The notes below the pieces were generated by a model, which had not been told where the DNA came from, ran no database searches, and saw nothing but the letters and a program-made list of their open reading frames with translations. This document shows positions 16,278 through 23,917 of a DNA stretch of 64,000 nt, piece after piece (positions within the stretch are counted from its first letter, which is position 1; the number at the start of each line of letters is the position of its first letter). The translations under genes were made by a program, and so were the position numbers. The DNA comes from an uncultured Eubacteriales bacterium (lineage in GTDB: Bacteria > Bacillota > Clostridia > Oscillospirales > Oscillospiraceae): assembly GCA_902492005.1 (NCBI GenBank), contig CABUJV010000007.1, positions 7,814 to 71,813 of the forward strand, written 5' to 3'.

Positions 16278-17335
16278 AGGAATTTTGGAGCAGGCGGATT
16301 CGGGACATGGTTCCCTATGTGCCGGGAGAGCAGCCCAAGGACCGGAAATTTATCAAGCTGAACACCAACGAGAACCCGTATCCGCCATCCCCCATGGCGC
16401 TGGAAGCCATTCGGGCGGCTGCGGGGGAGAGCCTGCGCCTCTACCCGGACCCGGAGTGCGCCGAGCTGCGCGACGCCATCGCGGAGTATCACGGCCTGCC
16501 GTCCGATATGGTCTTTGCGGGCAACGGATCCGACGAGATCCTGGCCTTCTGCTTCCAAGCCTTTTTTGACCCGGACCGCACCATTCTGTTCCCCGACATC
16601 ACCTATAGTTTTTACCCGGTCTATGCGGCCTATTTTGGATTGAACTACCGGGAGGTGCCGCTGGACGGGGACTTCGGAATGCCGGTAGCCGAGCTGTGCC
16701 GAGGCGGCAGCGGAGGCGTGGTGGTGGCCAACCCCAACGCGCCCACCGGCCGGGCCATCGAGCTGCGGGCGCTCCGGGCTATCTTGGAGGCCAACCGGGA
16801 TTGCGTGGTGCTGGTGGACGAGGCCTATGTGGACTTTGGGGCCCGGTCGGCGGCCGGGCTGGTGCCGGAGTATGACAACCTGGTGGTGGTCCACACCCTG
16901 TCCAAGAGCCGGTCGCTGGCGGGCCTGCGGGTGGGCTGCGCCCTGGGACAGCCCAATCTGACGGCCGCGCTGCGCTGCGTCCGGGACTCCATCAACTCCT
17001 ATACCGTGGACCGGCTGGCCCAGGCTGGGGGAGCCGCCGCGATGCGGGACCGGGCCTATTTTGAGGCGGCGTCGGCCAAGGTACAGGTCACCCGGGAGCG
17101 GACGGCGGCCCGCCTGCGGGAGCTGGGCTTTAGGGTGTACCCCTCCGCCGCCAACTTCCTCTTTATCTCCCACCCCGACCGGGCCGCCCGGGCGCTTTTG
17201 GCAGGCTTGCGGGAAAAGGGCATATTGGTCCGCTGGTTTGACCGGCCCCGCATCGACAACTGCCTGCGGGTCTCTATCGGCACCGACGGGGAGATGGAGG
17301 CCTTCTGCACCGCCCTGCAGGAGCTGCTGGCATAA
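16274..17335 (+). CDS. hisC: Histidinol-phosphate aminotransferase
   Basis: A PLP aminotransferase (fold type I) for the eighth step of histidine synthesis. The 353-residue protein shows the substrate-binding KLNTNENPYPPSP, GNGSDEILAF, the NPNAPTGR motif, DEAYVDF and the PLP-lysine in TLSKSRSLAGLRVG. It lies 20 kb from the other his genes (36.9-43.4 kb), which form an operon lacking hisC, so this copy probably completes that pathway. It may also accept tyrosine or phenylalanine precursors, as many HisC proteins do. It is translationally coupled to DUF951. Confidence 0.93.
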   Translation: MKEFWSRRIRDMVPYVPGEQPKDRKFIKLNTNENPYPPSPMALEAIRAAAGESLRLYPDPECAELRDAIAEYHGLPSDMVFAGNGSDEILAFCFQAFFDPDRTILFPDITYSFYPVYAAYFGLNYREVPLDGDFGMPVAELCRGGSGGVVVANPNAPTGRAIELRALRAILEANRDCVVLVDEAYVDFGARSAAGLVPEYDNLVVVHTLSKSRSLAGLRVGCALGQPNLTAALRCVRDSINSYTVDRLAQAGGAAAMRDRAYFEAASAKVQVTRERTAARLRELGFRVYPSAANFLFISHPDRAARALLAGLREKGILVRWFDRPRIDNCLRVSIGTDGEMEAFCTALQELLA

Positions 17336-17336
17336 A

Positions 17337-17557
17337 AACCGAAACCTCATCATTCTGCGGACCGGAGATTTGCTGACCATTCTGGAGGCGCTGTATCGCA
17401 CCTCCCCCTCGCTCCGGCGGGTGACCACCTGTGCCGGGCCAAAACGCCGGAGGAGCTGCGGACCCTCCGGGAGGCCGACATGGACCTGTGGGTGATGGTC
17501 ATTCTGTGGCTGGCCGGGGAACAAGAGCTGCGGCCTGAGTGGAGCCGCGGATTCTGA
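17337..17557 (+). pseudogene. Decayed fragment of a radical SAM protein
   Basis: Directly after hisC one frame reads NLIILRTGDLLTILEALY then PSLRRVTTCA. A different frame continues AKTPEELRTLREADMD and stops at 17555-17557. Joined, this matches by eye the region of elongator-type radical SAM proteins that runs from a 'dLl.iL..l...fP.l.Rvt.YaraK' stretch into 'speELr.LreaGl'. The cluster-binding CxxxCxxC part and the rest are absent, and at least one frameshift and a small deletion separate the halves. No ribosome binding site or start is seen. It is read as a relic, not a working gene. Confidence 0.45.
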
Positions 17558-17587
17558 AGGGCGCGGGACTTTGCTGAAAGACCGGGA

Positions 17588-17626
17588 GAAGCTGACAAGC
17601 ACTTGTGCTTGTCAGCTTCTTTTTTG
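17588..17626 (+). terminator. Rho-independent terminator
   Basis: A perfect 14-bp stem (17588-17601 with 17606-17619, loop CTTG) is followed by a seven-T run. It ends the DUF951-hisC transcript before spoIIGA. Confidence 0.9.
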
Positions 17627-17639
17627 TTCCAGCCCCGGT

Positions 17640-17672
17640 TTGACCTTTTTTGAGCGGCGGGGTCCGTATAAT
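17640..17672 (+). promoter_or_regulatory. Candidate spoIIG promoter with long spacing
   Basis: TTGACC (17640-17645) and TATAAT (17667-17672) are 21 bp apart, not 17. In Bacillus subtilis the spoIIG promoter is a sigma-A promoter with about 22 bp spacing that needs Spo0A~P. No strong Spo0A box (TGTCGAA) is visible; TTTGACC is only a 5/7 match to its complement. Confidence 0.55.
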
Positions 17673-17725
17673 AATACCTGCGTATGATCCCCGGACCGGC
17701 TCCGGGTCACGGAGGAGGAACGGCT

Positions 17726-18580
17726 TTGACCGTCGTATACATAGACGCGCTGTTTTTACTCAACTGGATCGTCAACTACCTGCTGCTGCTGGCGGCCGCC
17801 AAGCTGGCGGGGGAGCCGCTGCGGCGGCTCCGGCTGGCTGCCGGGGCGGCCCTGGGCGGCCTGTACGCCGCGGCGGTCTTTTTCCCGGGCATGGGGTTTC
17901 TCACCCACCCCCTGTGCAAGCTGGGGGCGGCGGTGTTGATGCTGCTGACCGGTTTTGGAGGCAGCCGCCGGCTGCTGCGGGTGACTCTGGTCTTTTTCGG
18001 GCTGGCCTGCGCCTTCGGCGGTGGTATTTTTGCCATCGGTCTGCTGGGCGGGCGGGGGCTCACTCTGCGCAACGGCGTCCTTTACTCGGGGATGGATCTG
18101 CGCGTTTTGCTGCTGTCCGCGGCGGTATGTTATGTTGCGCTGACCATGGTGTTCCGGCGGACGGCCCGCCACGGACGACGGGAGGTCCTACCGGCCGTTC
18201 TGACTCTGGAGGGACGGAGGGTGGCGGTCAACGCCCTGGTGGATACGGGCAACACCCTGACCGACCCGGTGACGGGGCGGCCGGTGATGGTGGCCGAGGG
18301 AAACCGCCTCAGCCCGCTGCTGCCTGGGGAGCAGATTCTGGACGAGAAGGCCCTGCGGGACCCGGTGGGCACGCTGGAGCGCTTGGCGAAAGGGGAGCGC
18401 GGCCGGCGGTTTCGCCTATTGCCCTACCAGGCGGTGGGCGTGGAATGCGGAATGCTGCTGGCCCTGCGGCTGGACGACGCCAGAGTCGGAGCCGAGGACT
18501 ACGGCGGGATTTTGGTGGCCTTATCGCCCAATCCGGTATCGGACGGCGGCGGCTACAGCGCCCTGATTGGAGAAACCTGA
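17726..18580 (+). CDS. spoIIGA: Sigma-E processing peptidase SpoIIGA
   Basis: The mother-cell membrane aspartic protease that cleaves pro-sigma-E after a signal from the forespore. About five N-terminal hydrophobic helices (residues 1-140) precede a pepsin-like half domain with the catalytic Asp in [13 protein letters not shown]. Later family motifs RLLPYQAVG and [10 protein letters not shown] are present. The start is TTG at 17726, chosen because GGAGGAGG at 17711-17718 is 7 nt away. An ATG at 17684 lacks such a site. The gene stands 20 bp before sigE, the order conserved in endospore formers. Confidence 0.95.
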   Translation: MTVVYIDALFLLNWIVNYLLLLAAAKLAGEPLRRLRLAAGAALGGLYAAAVFFPGMGFLTHPLCKLGAAVLMLLTGFGGSRRLLRVTLVFFGLACAFGGGIFAIGLLGGRGLTLRNGVLYSGMDLRVLLLSAAVCYVALTMVFRRTARHGRREVLPAVLTLEGRRVAVNALVDTGNTLTDPVTGRPVMVAEGNRLSPLLPGEQILDEKALRDPVGTLERLAKGERGRRFRLLPYQAVGVECGMLLALRLDDARVGAEDYGGILVALSPNPVSDGGGYSALIGET

Positions 18581-18600
18581 CAGAAAGTAGAGGGAATGGA

Positions 18601-19323
18601 ATGAAGGGCTGGACGCTGCGCCTGTATGTATGCGCACATAGACTGCTGTCCCGGCTGGGTCTGATGCTGCCGGGAAAGATCATGTATATCGGCGGGAGCG
18701 ATACCCTGCCGCCCCCCCTGACCCGGGATGAGGAGGCCGAGCTCATCGCCCGGCTGGAGGAGGGGAGCGAGGAGGTCCGCTCCCAGCTCATCGAGCGGAA
18801 CCTGCGGCTGGTGGTCTATATCGCCCGCCGGTTTGAAAACACCGGCGTGGGCATCGAGGACCTCATCTCCATCGGTACCATCGGACTCATCAAGGCGGTG
18901 GGGACCTACAAGCCGGCCAAGAACATCAAGCTGGCCACCTATGCCTCCCGCTGCATTGAAAATGAGATCCTCATGCACCTGCGCAAAACCGCCAACCTGA
19001 AAAGCGAGGTCTCTTTCGACGAGCCCCTCAACACCGACTGGGACGGCAACGAGCTGCTGCTCTCCGACATCCTGGGCACGGACAACGACCTGGTAATGCG
19101 CCCCATCGAGGAGGATGTGGACCGCAAGCTCCTGTCCGACGCGCTGGAAAAGCTCAATGACCGGGAACGGCTCATCATTACCCTGCGGTTCGGGCTGGAC
19201 GGCCGGCCGGAGCGGACGCAGAAGGAGGTCGCCGACCAGCTGGGGATCTCTCAGTCCTATATTTCCCGCCTGGAAAAGCGCATCATCTCCCGCCTTAAGC
19301 GGGAGATCCTGCGAATGCTGTAA
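18601..19323 (+). CDS. sigE: RNA polymerase sporulation sigma factor SigE (pro-sigma-E)
   Basis: The early mother-cell sigma factor. At 240 residues it has the family length. The N-terminus is a hydrophobic/basic pro-sequence (about residues 1-29) running into [13 protein letters not shown], the conserved site where SpoIIGA cuts. Region 2 follows with [25 protein letters not shown] and [16 protein letters not shown], and region 4 ends with the helix-turn-helix [22 protein letters not shown] longer open frame reaching back to 17650 is an artefact of the GC-rich sequence across spoIIGA. A terminator follows directly. Confidence 0.97.
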   Translation: MKGWTLRLYVCAHRLLSRLGLMLPGKIMYIGGSDTLPPPLTRDEEAELIARLEEGSEEVRSQLIERNLRLVVYIARRFENTGVGIEDLISIGTIGLIKAVGTYKPAKNIKLATYASRCIENEILMHLRKTANLKSEVSFDEPLNTDWDGNELLLSDILGTDNDLVMRPIEEDVDRKLLSDALEKLNDRERLIITLRFGLDGRPERTQKEVADQLGISQSYISRLEKRIISRLKREILRML

Positions 19324-19360
19324 AAAGCGGAAGGCGCCGGTCTCGGCGCCTTCCGCTTTT
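19323..19360. terminator. Bidirectional terminator between sigE and the MmcQ gene
   Basis: Long stem AAAAGCGGAAGGCGCCG (19323-19339) pairs with CGGCGCCTTCCGCTTTT (19344-19360). A and T runs flank both sides, so it can act for both convergent genes. Confidence 0.85.
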
Positions 19361-19366
19361 GGCAGT

Positions 19367-19750
19367 TCAGGGGATCAGACCCAGTTCCCGCCGGACGGTT
19401 TTGGTCAGCTTGGCCGTTACCAGCGCATAAGACATGTCGCACATGTCCCGCAGGACCTGGTCGGGCACCTGCCCGTCCAGATAGACCGAGTTCCAATGCT
19501 TTTTGTCGGAGTAAAAGCCGGGCACCACATCGGGGTACTGCGCCCGGAAGGCCTCGGCCAGACGAGGGTCGCATTTCAGGATGACCATGGTGCGCCCCGC
19601 ATGGAGCTTGTGCTCGGCGCCGGGGGTACAGACCGCCGCGAACATCCTGCCCCGGACCAGATAGCGCTGCCACTGCCACTCAAGCTTGTAATCCTGCTCT
19701 GCGCCGGGCCGGTCCATCAGGTAGCCGTCCAGCCATGGATAGCGATTCAT
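19367..19750 (-). CDS. MmcQ/YjbR family DNA-binding-fold protein
   Basis: 127 residues with the CyaY-like alpha/beta fold of the MmcQ/YjbR (DUF1801-neighbouring) family. Typical elements are MFAAV near the start of the core, MVILKCDP, PGFYSDKKHWNSVYLDGQVP and the C-terminal DMSYALVTAKLTK. The start at 19750 has GGAGG 6-7 nt upstream; five glycine-rich codons before it are dropped. The role is unknown; family members have been linked loosely to DNA binding and to MmcH-type clusters. It interrupts the usual sigE-sigG pair and is transcribed in the other direction. Confidence 0.85.
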   Translation of the reverse strand: MNRYPWLDGYLMDRPGAEQDYKLEWQWQRYLVRGRMFAAVCTPGAEHKLHAGRTMVILKCDPRLAEAFRAQYPDVVPGFYSDKKHWNSVYLDGQVPDQVLRDMCDMSYALVTAKLTKTVRRELGLIP

Positions 19751-19864
19751 TCCGCCACCTCCCATAATCGTACAAACATTCTATCACAGGGCGGCAGGCT
19801 TGTCCAGGGAAAGAAGTCCATCGAAAACCGTCCTACGATAAAAAATATACCCGCCGCCCGGACC

Positions 19865-19893
19865 GTATGAACCGCGCCTGCCAGGAAAAAATA
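19865..19893 (+). promoter_or_regulatory. Candidate sigma-F/G-type promoter before sigG
   Basis: GTATG (19865-19869) and GGAAAAAATA (19884-19893) are 14 bp apart. The second box fits the Bacillus sigma-F consensus GGnnAnAnTw at every fixed position, and the first is close to GYATA. The position, about 25 bp before the likely mRNA start of sigG, suits forespore control. Confidence 0.5.
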
Positions 19894-19924
19894 CGGATAT
19901 CAAAGCACGGGAGGGAGATCCAAA

Positions 19925-20695
19925 GTGCAGGGCAAGGTGGAGATTTGCGGCGTCAATACGGCCAAGCTGAAGGTGCTGAAAAACGAGGAGACGACGCAGC
20001 TGCTGAAGAGGACCAAGCAGGGAGACATGAAGGCGCGGGAAGAGCTGATCGCCGGGAACCTCCGGCTGGTGCTGTCGGTCATCCAGAAGTTCGCCAACCG
20101 GGGAGAGAACGCCGACGACCTGTTCCAGGTGGGGTGCATTGGCCTGATTAAGGCCATCGACAATTTCAATGTGGATCTGGATGTGCGCTTCTCCACCTAC
20201 GGCGTGCCCATGATCATCGGGGAGATCCGGCGCTACCTCCGGGACAACAGCTCCCTGCGGGTCTCCCGGTCCATGCGGGATACGGCCTACAAGGTCCTTC
20301 AGGCCAAGGAGCGGTATATCGGCGAGCACCAGAAGGAGCCCACCATTGAGGAGATCGCCAGGATGCTGGAGATCAAGCGAGAGGAGGTGGTCTTTGCCCT
20401 GGACGCCATCGTGGACCCGGTCTCCCTCTATGAGCCGGTCTACTCCGACGGCGGCGACACCATCTGCGTGATGGATCAGGTGAAGGACAGCAAGAACACC
20501 GACGAGAGCTGGCTGGAGCAGATCGCGCTGAAGGAGGCCATCTCCCGCCTCTCAGAGCGGGAGCGCCACATTCTGAACCTCCGCTTTTTTGAGGGCAAGA
20601 CCCAGATGGAGGTGTCGGCGGAGGTGGGAATCTCCCAGGCTCAGGTGTCCCGGTTGGAGAAGAACGCCATCAATCAGATCAAAAAAAACCTGTGA
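19925..20695 (+). CDS. sigG: RNA polymerase sporulation sigma factor SigG
   Basis: The late forespore sigma factor. The 256-residue protein begins VEICGVNTAKL, the hallmark SigG N-terminus. It carries region 2 (NLRLVLSVIQKF, DLFQVGCIGLIKAIDNF, RFSTYGVPMIIGEIRRYLRD), a region 3 typical of SigF/SigG, and region 4 with MEVSAEVGISQAQVSRLEKNA. Translation starts at GTG 19925 after GGGAGGGAG; this start gives exactly the conserved N-terminus. In Bacillus sigG follows sigE directly; here an MmcQ gene on the other strand lies between them. Confidence 0.97.
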   Translation: MQGKVEICGVNTAKLKVLKNEETTQLLKRTKQGDMKAREELIAGNLRLVLSVIQKFANRGENADDLFQVGCIGLIKAIDNFNVDLDVRFSTYGVPMIIGEIRRYLRDNSSLRVSRSMRDTAYKVLQAKERYIGEHQKEPTIEEIARMLEIKREEVVFALDAIVDPVSLYEPVYSDGGDTICVMDQVKDSKNTDESWLEQIALKEAISRLSERERHILNLRFFEGKTQMEVSAEVGISQAQVSRLEKNAINQIKKNL

Positions 20696-20699
20696 ACGC

Positions 20700-20721
20700 A
20701 GCCGCCCGCCGGGCGGCTTTA
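20700..20721 (+). terminator. Possible terminator after sigG
   Basis: A short GC-rich hairpin (AGCCGCCCG/CGGGCGGCT type, 20700-20718) is followed by only three T residues, so termination may be partial and the next gene may be read through. Confidence 0.45.
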
Positions 20722-20776
20722 CATATTTGGGTGGAAATCGTATACTGGGGAAAAGGCAGAGAGGAGGAGAGGGGAC

Positions 20777-21538
20777 GTGCTGTGGTATTTTTCCCCTACC
20801 GGTACCGGCAGACGGGCGGCTAAGAGACTGGAAACGGCGTTCCCCGGGCTGGAGGCCGCCGACCTGACGCTACCGGCTGCGCGGGCGGAGCCGCCGGAGA
20901 TACGTCCCGGGGAGCTGTTCACACTGCTCTTTCCGGTGCATGGACACCGTCTGCCGGGACCGCTGCGGTGCTGGCTGGAGCAGCTGCCGACGGCCCGGGT
21001 TCCCGTCTGCCTGATCTGCACTTATGGCAGCGTGGGGACGGGAAACGTCCTGCGGAGAACCGCTCGTCTGCTGGAGCGGAAGGGGATGGCGGTGATCGCC
21101 GCCGCCGAGCTGCCGGGCCCTCACAGCTACGGCTGCGCCGAGACCGGCCGGGACCTGAGCAGGGCGGGGGAGACCGACCTGAAGGGGCTGTGCGCCTTTT
21201 ACCGGGCTGTGCTGGAGAAAGCAGCGGGGGGGAATAGCACGCCTACGGCGATGCCGGGCGGCTTCGACCCTGTGGGACTGCTGCCGGAGGGATTTCCGCT
21301 GGAGCGGCTGACTGCATACTACCCGGCGCCCGACCCGGCGCGCTGCACCGGCTGCGGCCGGTGCAGCCTGTCCTGCCCCACCGGGGCCGCGGGAGGGGAC
21401 CGGAAGGCCTGCATTCGCTGCGCCGCCTGTGTACATGCCTGCCCGGCCAAGGCCCGGCGGCTGCGCTTCCACACGCCGTTCCCGGCGCGTTTTCTCGAGC
21501 GTCAGATTCAAAAAAGACCGCCGCGCTTCATTCTTTGA
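20777..21538 (+). CDS. EFR1-type flavodoxin-like/ferredoxin fusion protein
   Basis: A 253-residue fusion of an N-terminal flavodoxin-like domain and a C-terminal 2x[4Fe-4S] ferredoxin. The FMN-type loop is FSPTGTGRRAAKRLE at residues 5-19, with PVHGHRLP and ICTYGS downstream. The ferredoxin part has CTGCGRCSLSC-x-TGA and CIRCAACVHACP, eight cysteines in total. Such EFR1 family proteins are common in Clostridia and likely move electrons in the cytosol; partners are unknown. Translation starts at GTG 20777 after a GGAGGAGAGGGG site. The last codons overlap the end of the convergent PP-loop gene. Confidence 0.85.
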   Translation: MLWYFSPTGTGRRAAKRLETAFPGLEAADLTLPAARAEPPEIRPGELFTLLFPVHGHRLPGPLRCWLEQLPTARVPVCLICTYGSVGTGNVLRRTARLLERKGMAVIAAAELPGPHSYGCAETGRDLSRAGETDLKGLCAFYRAVLEKAAGGNSTPTAMPGGFDPVGLLPEGFPLERLTAYYPAPDPARCTGCGRCSLSCPTGAAGGDRKACIRCAACVHACPAKARRLRFHTPFPARFLERQIQKRPPRFIL

Positions 21539-21549
21539 GCGCGGCGGTC
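21510..21549 (-). terminator. Terminator of the PP-loop gene, overlapping coding sequence
   Basis: Stem GACCGCCGCGCT (21516-21527) pairs with AGCGCGGCGGTC (21538-21549), and the minus strand then runs into six T. It lies partly inside the last codons of both convergent genes. Confidence 0.75.
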
Positions 21550-22931
21550 ATGATCTTCGTCTCTTCCGGGGGTGCTTCTGTAAATCCGGAGTGGTGCTTG
21601 AGCTCCTGGATGGCCTGCTCCCGGGAGATGGAACCGGCGGCGGAGGCCAAGGAGAGCTCAATGGCGGAAAAGGGGATGATCTGGGTTTCCATGTTCCGAA
21701 ACCGGGTAAACTGACTCCACTCCTTGCACCGCTCGATTTTACAGCTCGTATGGAGCCCCTTGTCCCCAGACGGAGCATCCACCCAGCCGATTTCCCGAGC
21801 GAGCAGCGCCTTGATGCCGTTCCAGTCGTAGACGCCGGTGTCGGAGGCGTCATCGAAGTCGATGTGGACCAGGGCGGGCAGCCGGGCATCCCGCCCCGCC
21901 CGCCGGACGGCCTCTCGGAAGGGCGCCATCAGTTCCGGCGCCTGGTCCAGCGCGGCGGCAGTGTTCTCCACCAGCTCATTGCGGTAAAGCGCTTTTCGCC
22001 TTGACGCGCCGCCGAAGGCCAACTGCCGCACCGTCATGTAAAGCTCCATCTGGCCGGGGGCGAAGGGCCGCCGCCCGGTGAGCACACGGGCTGCGTTCAA
22101 AGCCGCCCGGGCGGCGGCCTGCACGCCGGGCCGGAAGTAGAGGGCGGGGGCCATCCGGTTGTAGATCAGGTTGCGGCATTGGGCGGGTTCGTTGCCCAGA
22201 ACCAGATAGGGGACCTGCCACTGAACCAGCCGCTGGAAGAAGAGCACGTAGGCCACCGAAGGGCAGATGCAGACGTTCTTTTGAAGCGCGTAAGCCTTGC
22301 GGTAGATGCGTTTCAGCTCCGCCTCCGGGGCGGCCTCTACCAAAAAGTCTACGCTGGGCAGCCGTTTCCGGGCGTTTTTTATGCTCTCCCTGGCCCAGTC
22401 GGACATAAAGGGGGTCTCCCAGCACAGGGCCAGCACCCGCAGCCCCTGAATCCGGGCGAGATAATATAAAAGGTAGGAGGAGTCCTTGCCGCCGGTATAG
22501 AACACCGCCGCGTCGTAGCGGCTGCCGGGCGAAGGGGGAATGCGGTCCAGAACCGGCATGACGTTTTTGCACCCCTGATACCGCTTGGCCGTCCGGCACA
22601 TGGGGCACAGCCCCTCCGGGTCCAGTTCCAGTCCGGGAATCATGTAGTCGTTGGCGGCGCAGTTTTTACAGTAACGGGCTTCCTCCAGACGGGCGGGAGG
22701 AGTACGCCGGCAAGCGGCGTCCACCACGATGCCTTGGCGGACCAAGCGGACAAAGGCGGGTGTCAGCGCATAGTCCCGGGCGGTCCGCAGACCGTCCAGC
22801 GAGGCCACCAGCGCAGCGGTGCGCCGGTCCAGCCACAGCTTGCGGCGGAGCATATGGGGCGGCTGCCGGAGACCGTAATCCATTAGATATTGTCCCTCCA
22901 GCCGCCAGCGGGACTGCAGAACTGGGATCAT
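21528..22931 (-). CDS. PP-loop ATP pyrophosphatase, WbpG/N-acetyl-sugar amidotransferase-like
   Basis: A 467-residue protein with a PP-loop AMP-forming motif FYTGGKDSSYLLYYLA near residue 175, so it probably adenylates a substrate before adding sulfur or nitrogen. Before it sits a four-cysteine segment, YCKNCAAN then PEGLCPMC, laid out like the zinc motif of N-acetyl-sugar amidotransferases. The N-terminal 90 residues look like a small helical/winged domain. A C-terminal region (DWNGIKALLAREIGW, SCKIERCKEW) is also seen in that family. The start at 22931 follows AAAGGAGG; the extra upstream codons lie inside the previous gene. The substrate is unknown. It is 14 bp from the YiiX-like gene. Confidence 0.75.
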   Translation of the reverse strand: MIPVLQSRWRLEGQYLMDYGLRQPPHMLRRKLWLDRRTAALVASLDGLRTARDYALTPAFVRLVRQGIVVDAACRRTPPARLEEARYCKNCAANDYMIPGLELDPEGLCPMCRTAKRYQGCKNVMPVLDRIPPSPGSRYDAAVFYTGGKDSSYLLYYLARIQGLRVLALCWETPFMSDWARESIKNARKRLPSVDFLVEAAPEAELKRIYRKAYALQKNVCICPSVAYVLFFQRLVQWQVPYLVLGNEPAQCRNLIYNRMAPALYFRPGVQAAARAALNAARVLTGRRPFAPGQMELYMTVRQLAFGGASRRKALYRNELVENTAAALDQAPELMAPFREAVRRAGRDARLPALVHIDFDDASDTGVYDWNGIKALLAREIGWVDAPSGDKGLHTSCKIERCKEWSQFTRFRNMETQIIPFSAIELSLASAAGSISREQAIQELKHHSGFTEAPPEETKIMTAALKE

Positions 22932-22945
22932 AGGAGTGCCTCCTT

Positions 22946-23827
22946 TCAGGACATCCATTGGCGGGGGTCCAGCCCATAGAGCTGTACCACCTCGAACAGA
23001 GGAGAACGGGCCAGGTCGTCCACGGTTACCAGCCGCCCGCCGTCGGCGTCCACATCGCAGCCGAACTGCTGGAAGGCGTACCAGATCAAGTGGGCGCACT
23101 GCAGCCCGAAGCCGGGGATGCCGGGGTCGGGCGCCTTCGGCCCCAGCAGACCGCTGAACAGGCGGTAGGGGACACCTTCCAAGTGCTCCAGCGCCCAGGC
23201 GGTCAGTTCAGACTGGAGCTCCGGCGTTCTCTCCCGCAGGCGCAGGACCAGATAGTTGGAGTAGGACCGCCAGTGTCCGATGTTCATTACTGCGGCGTCG
23301 CTGCCGATGACCACGGCCTCCAGCGCCTCCTGCCCGGCTGCATCGACGACCAGGCCGGCGTGGCCGTGGCGCCAGCCCATGGAGTGGGTGGCATAGGTCA
23401 AAAGCACATCACCGTCCTCCAGCGCGGGCATCGGGGGGCCCCAGACCGGCTGGCCGTGTTCGTCCGGGGCCAGCCGGTCTTCGCGGACGAACAGGCCGAA
23501 GAGCTCGGCGCAGACGGTGTCCGGCGCGGCAAAGAACTGCCGCTGGATGGACAGGATCTGATCCCGGCCCTGAGCCCCCAGGGCCAACAGGGCGTCTATG
23601 GCCGGCGTCCCCAGGCCGGTCTGTAAAAACAACGTGTCGTAATCGGCGGCGGAGAGCCGTTCCTGCGACAGAAGCGCCGTCAGGTCCTCCATGGGATAGT
23701 CGGGAGTGAATGCGGCGTTCCGGTGGGCAAACAGGGTCTGAGCGCCCCAGAGCAGCAGGGACAGGATTAGGAGGACCGCCGCGGCGCTGCGGAACCGCCG
23801 CGCTGCGGTCCGGAAAAAATCTTTCAA
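22946..23827 (-). CDS. Membrane-anchored YiiX-like permuted papain-fold cysteine hydrolase
   Basis: One N-terminal transmembrane segment (AAAVLLILSLLLWGAQTLFA) is followed by an extracellular domain of about 250 residues. The domain has the permuted NlpC/P60 order: LEDGDVLLTY and the catalytic His in GWRHGHAGLVVD come first, the catalytic Cys in LQCAHLIWYAFQQFG later. Homologues of YiiX cleave amide or ester bonds in wall or lipid substrates. The TTG start at 23827 is chosen because GAGGTG lies 6 nt upstream and the predicted promoter -10 box at 23877-23882 excludes the ATG at 23887. It is likely co-transcribed with the PP-loop gene. Confidence 0.78.
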   Translation of the reverse strand: MKDFFRTAARRFRSAAAVLLILSLLLWGAQTLFAHRNAAFTPDYPMEDLTALLSQERLSAADYDTLFLQTGLGTPAIDALLALGAQGRDQILSIQRQFFAAPDTVCAELFGLFVREDRLAPDEHGQPVWGPPMPALEDGDVLLTYATHSMGWRHGHAGLVVDAAGQEALEAVVIGSDAAVMNIGHWRSYSNYLVLRLRERTPELQSELTAWALEHLEGVPYRLFSGLLGPKAPDPGIPGFGLQCAHLIWYAFQQFGCDVDADGGRLVTVDDLARSPLFEVVQLYGLDPRQWMS

Positions 23828-23876
23828 ACGGCGCACCTCATAGTACAAGCGGAAGGGGTCATAGACTGTATATATG

Positions 23877-23905
23877 ATTATACACAAAACGAACCGCTTT
23901 GAAAA
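23877..23905 (-). promoter_or_regulatory. Promoter of the YiiX/PP-loop pair
   Basis: On the minus strand TTTTCA (23900-23905), 17 bp, TATAAT (23877-23882) preceded by TGTG. It fixes the YiiX-like start downstream of about 23870. Confidence 0.6.
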
Positions 23906-23917
23906 TGGGGTGTTAGT

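Noticed and set aside
17650..19323. One 557-codon frame covering spoIIGA and sigE
   Set aside because: Its first 317 codons are an out-of-frame reading of spoIIGA. SigE begins at ATG 18601, where the conserved pro-sequence starts.
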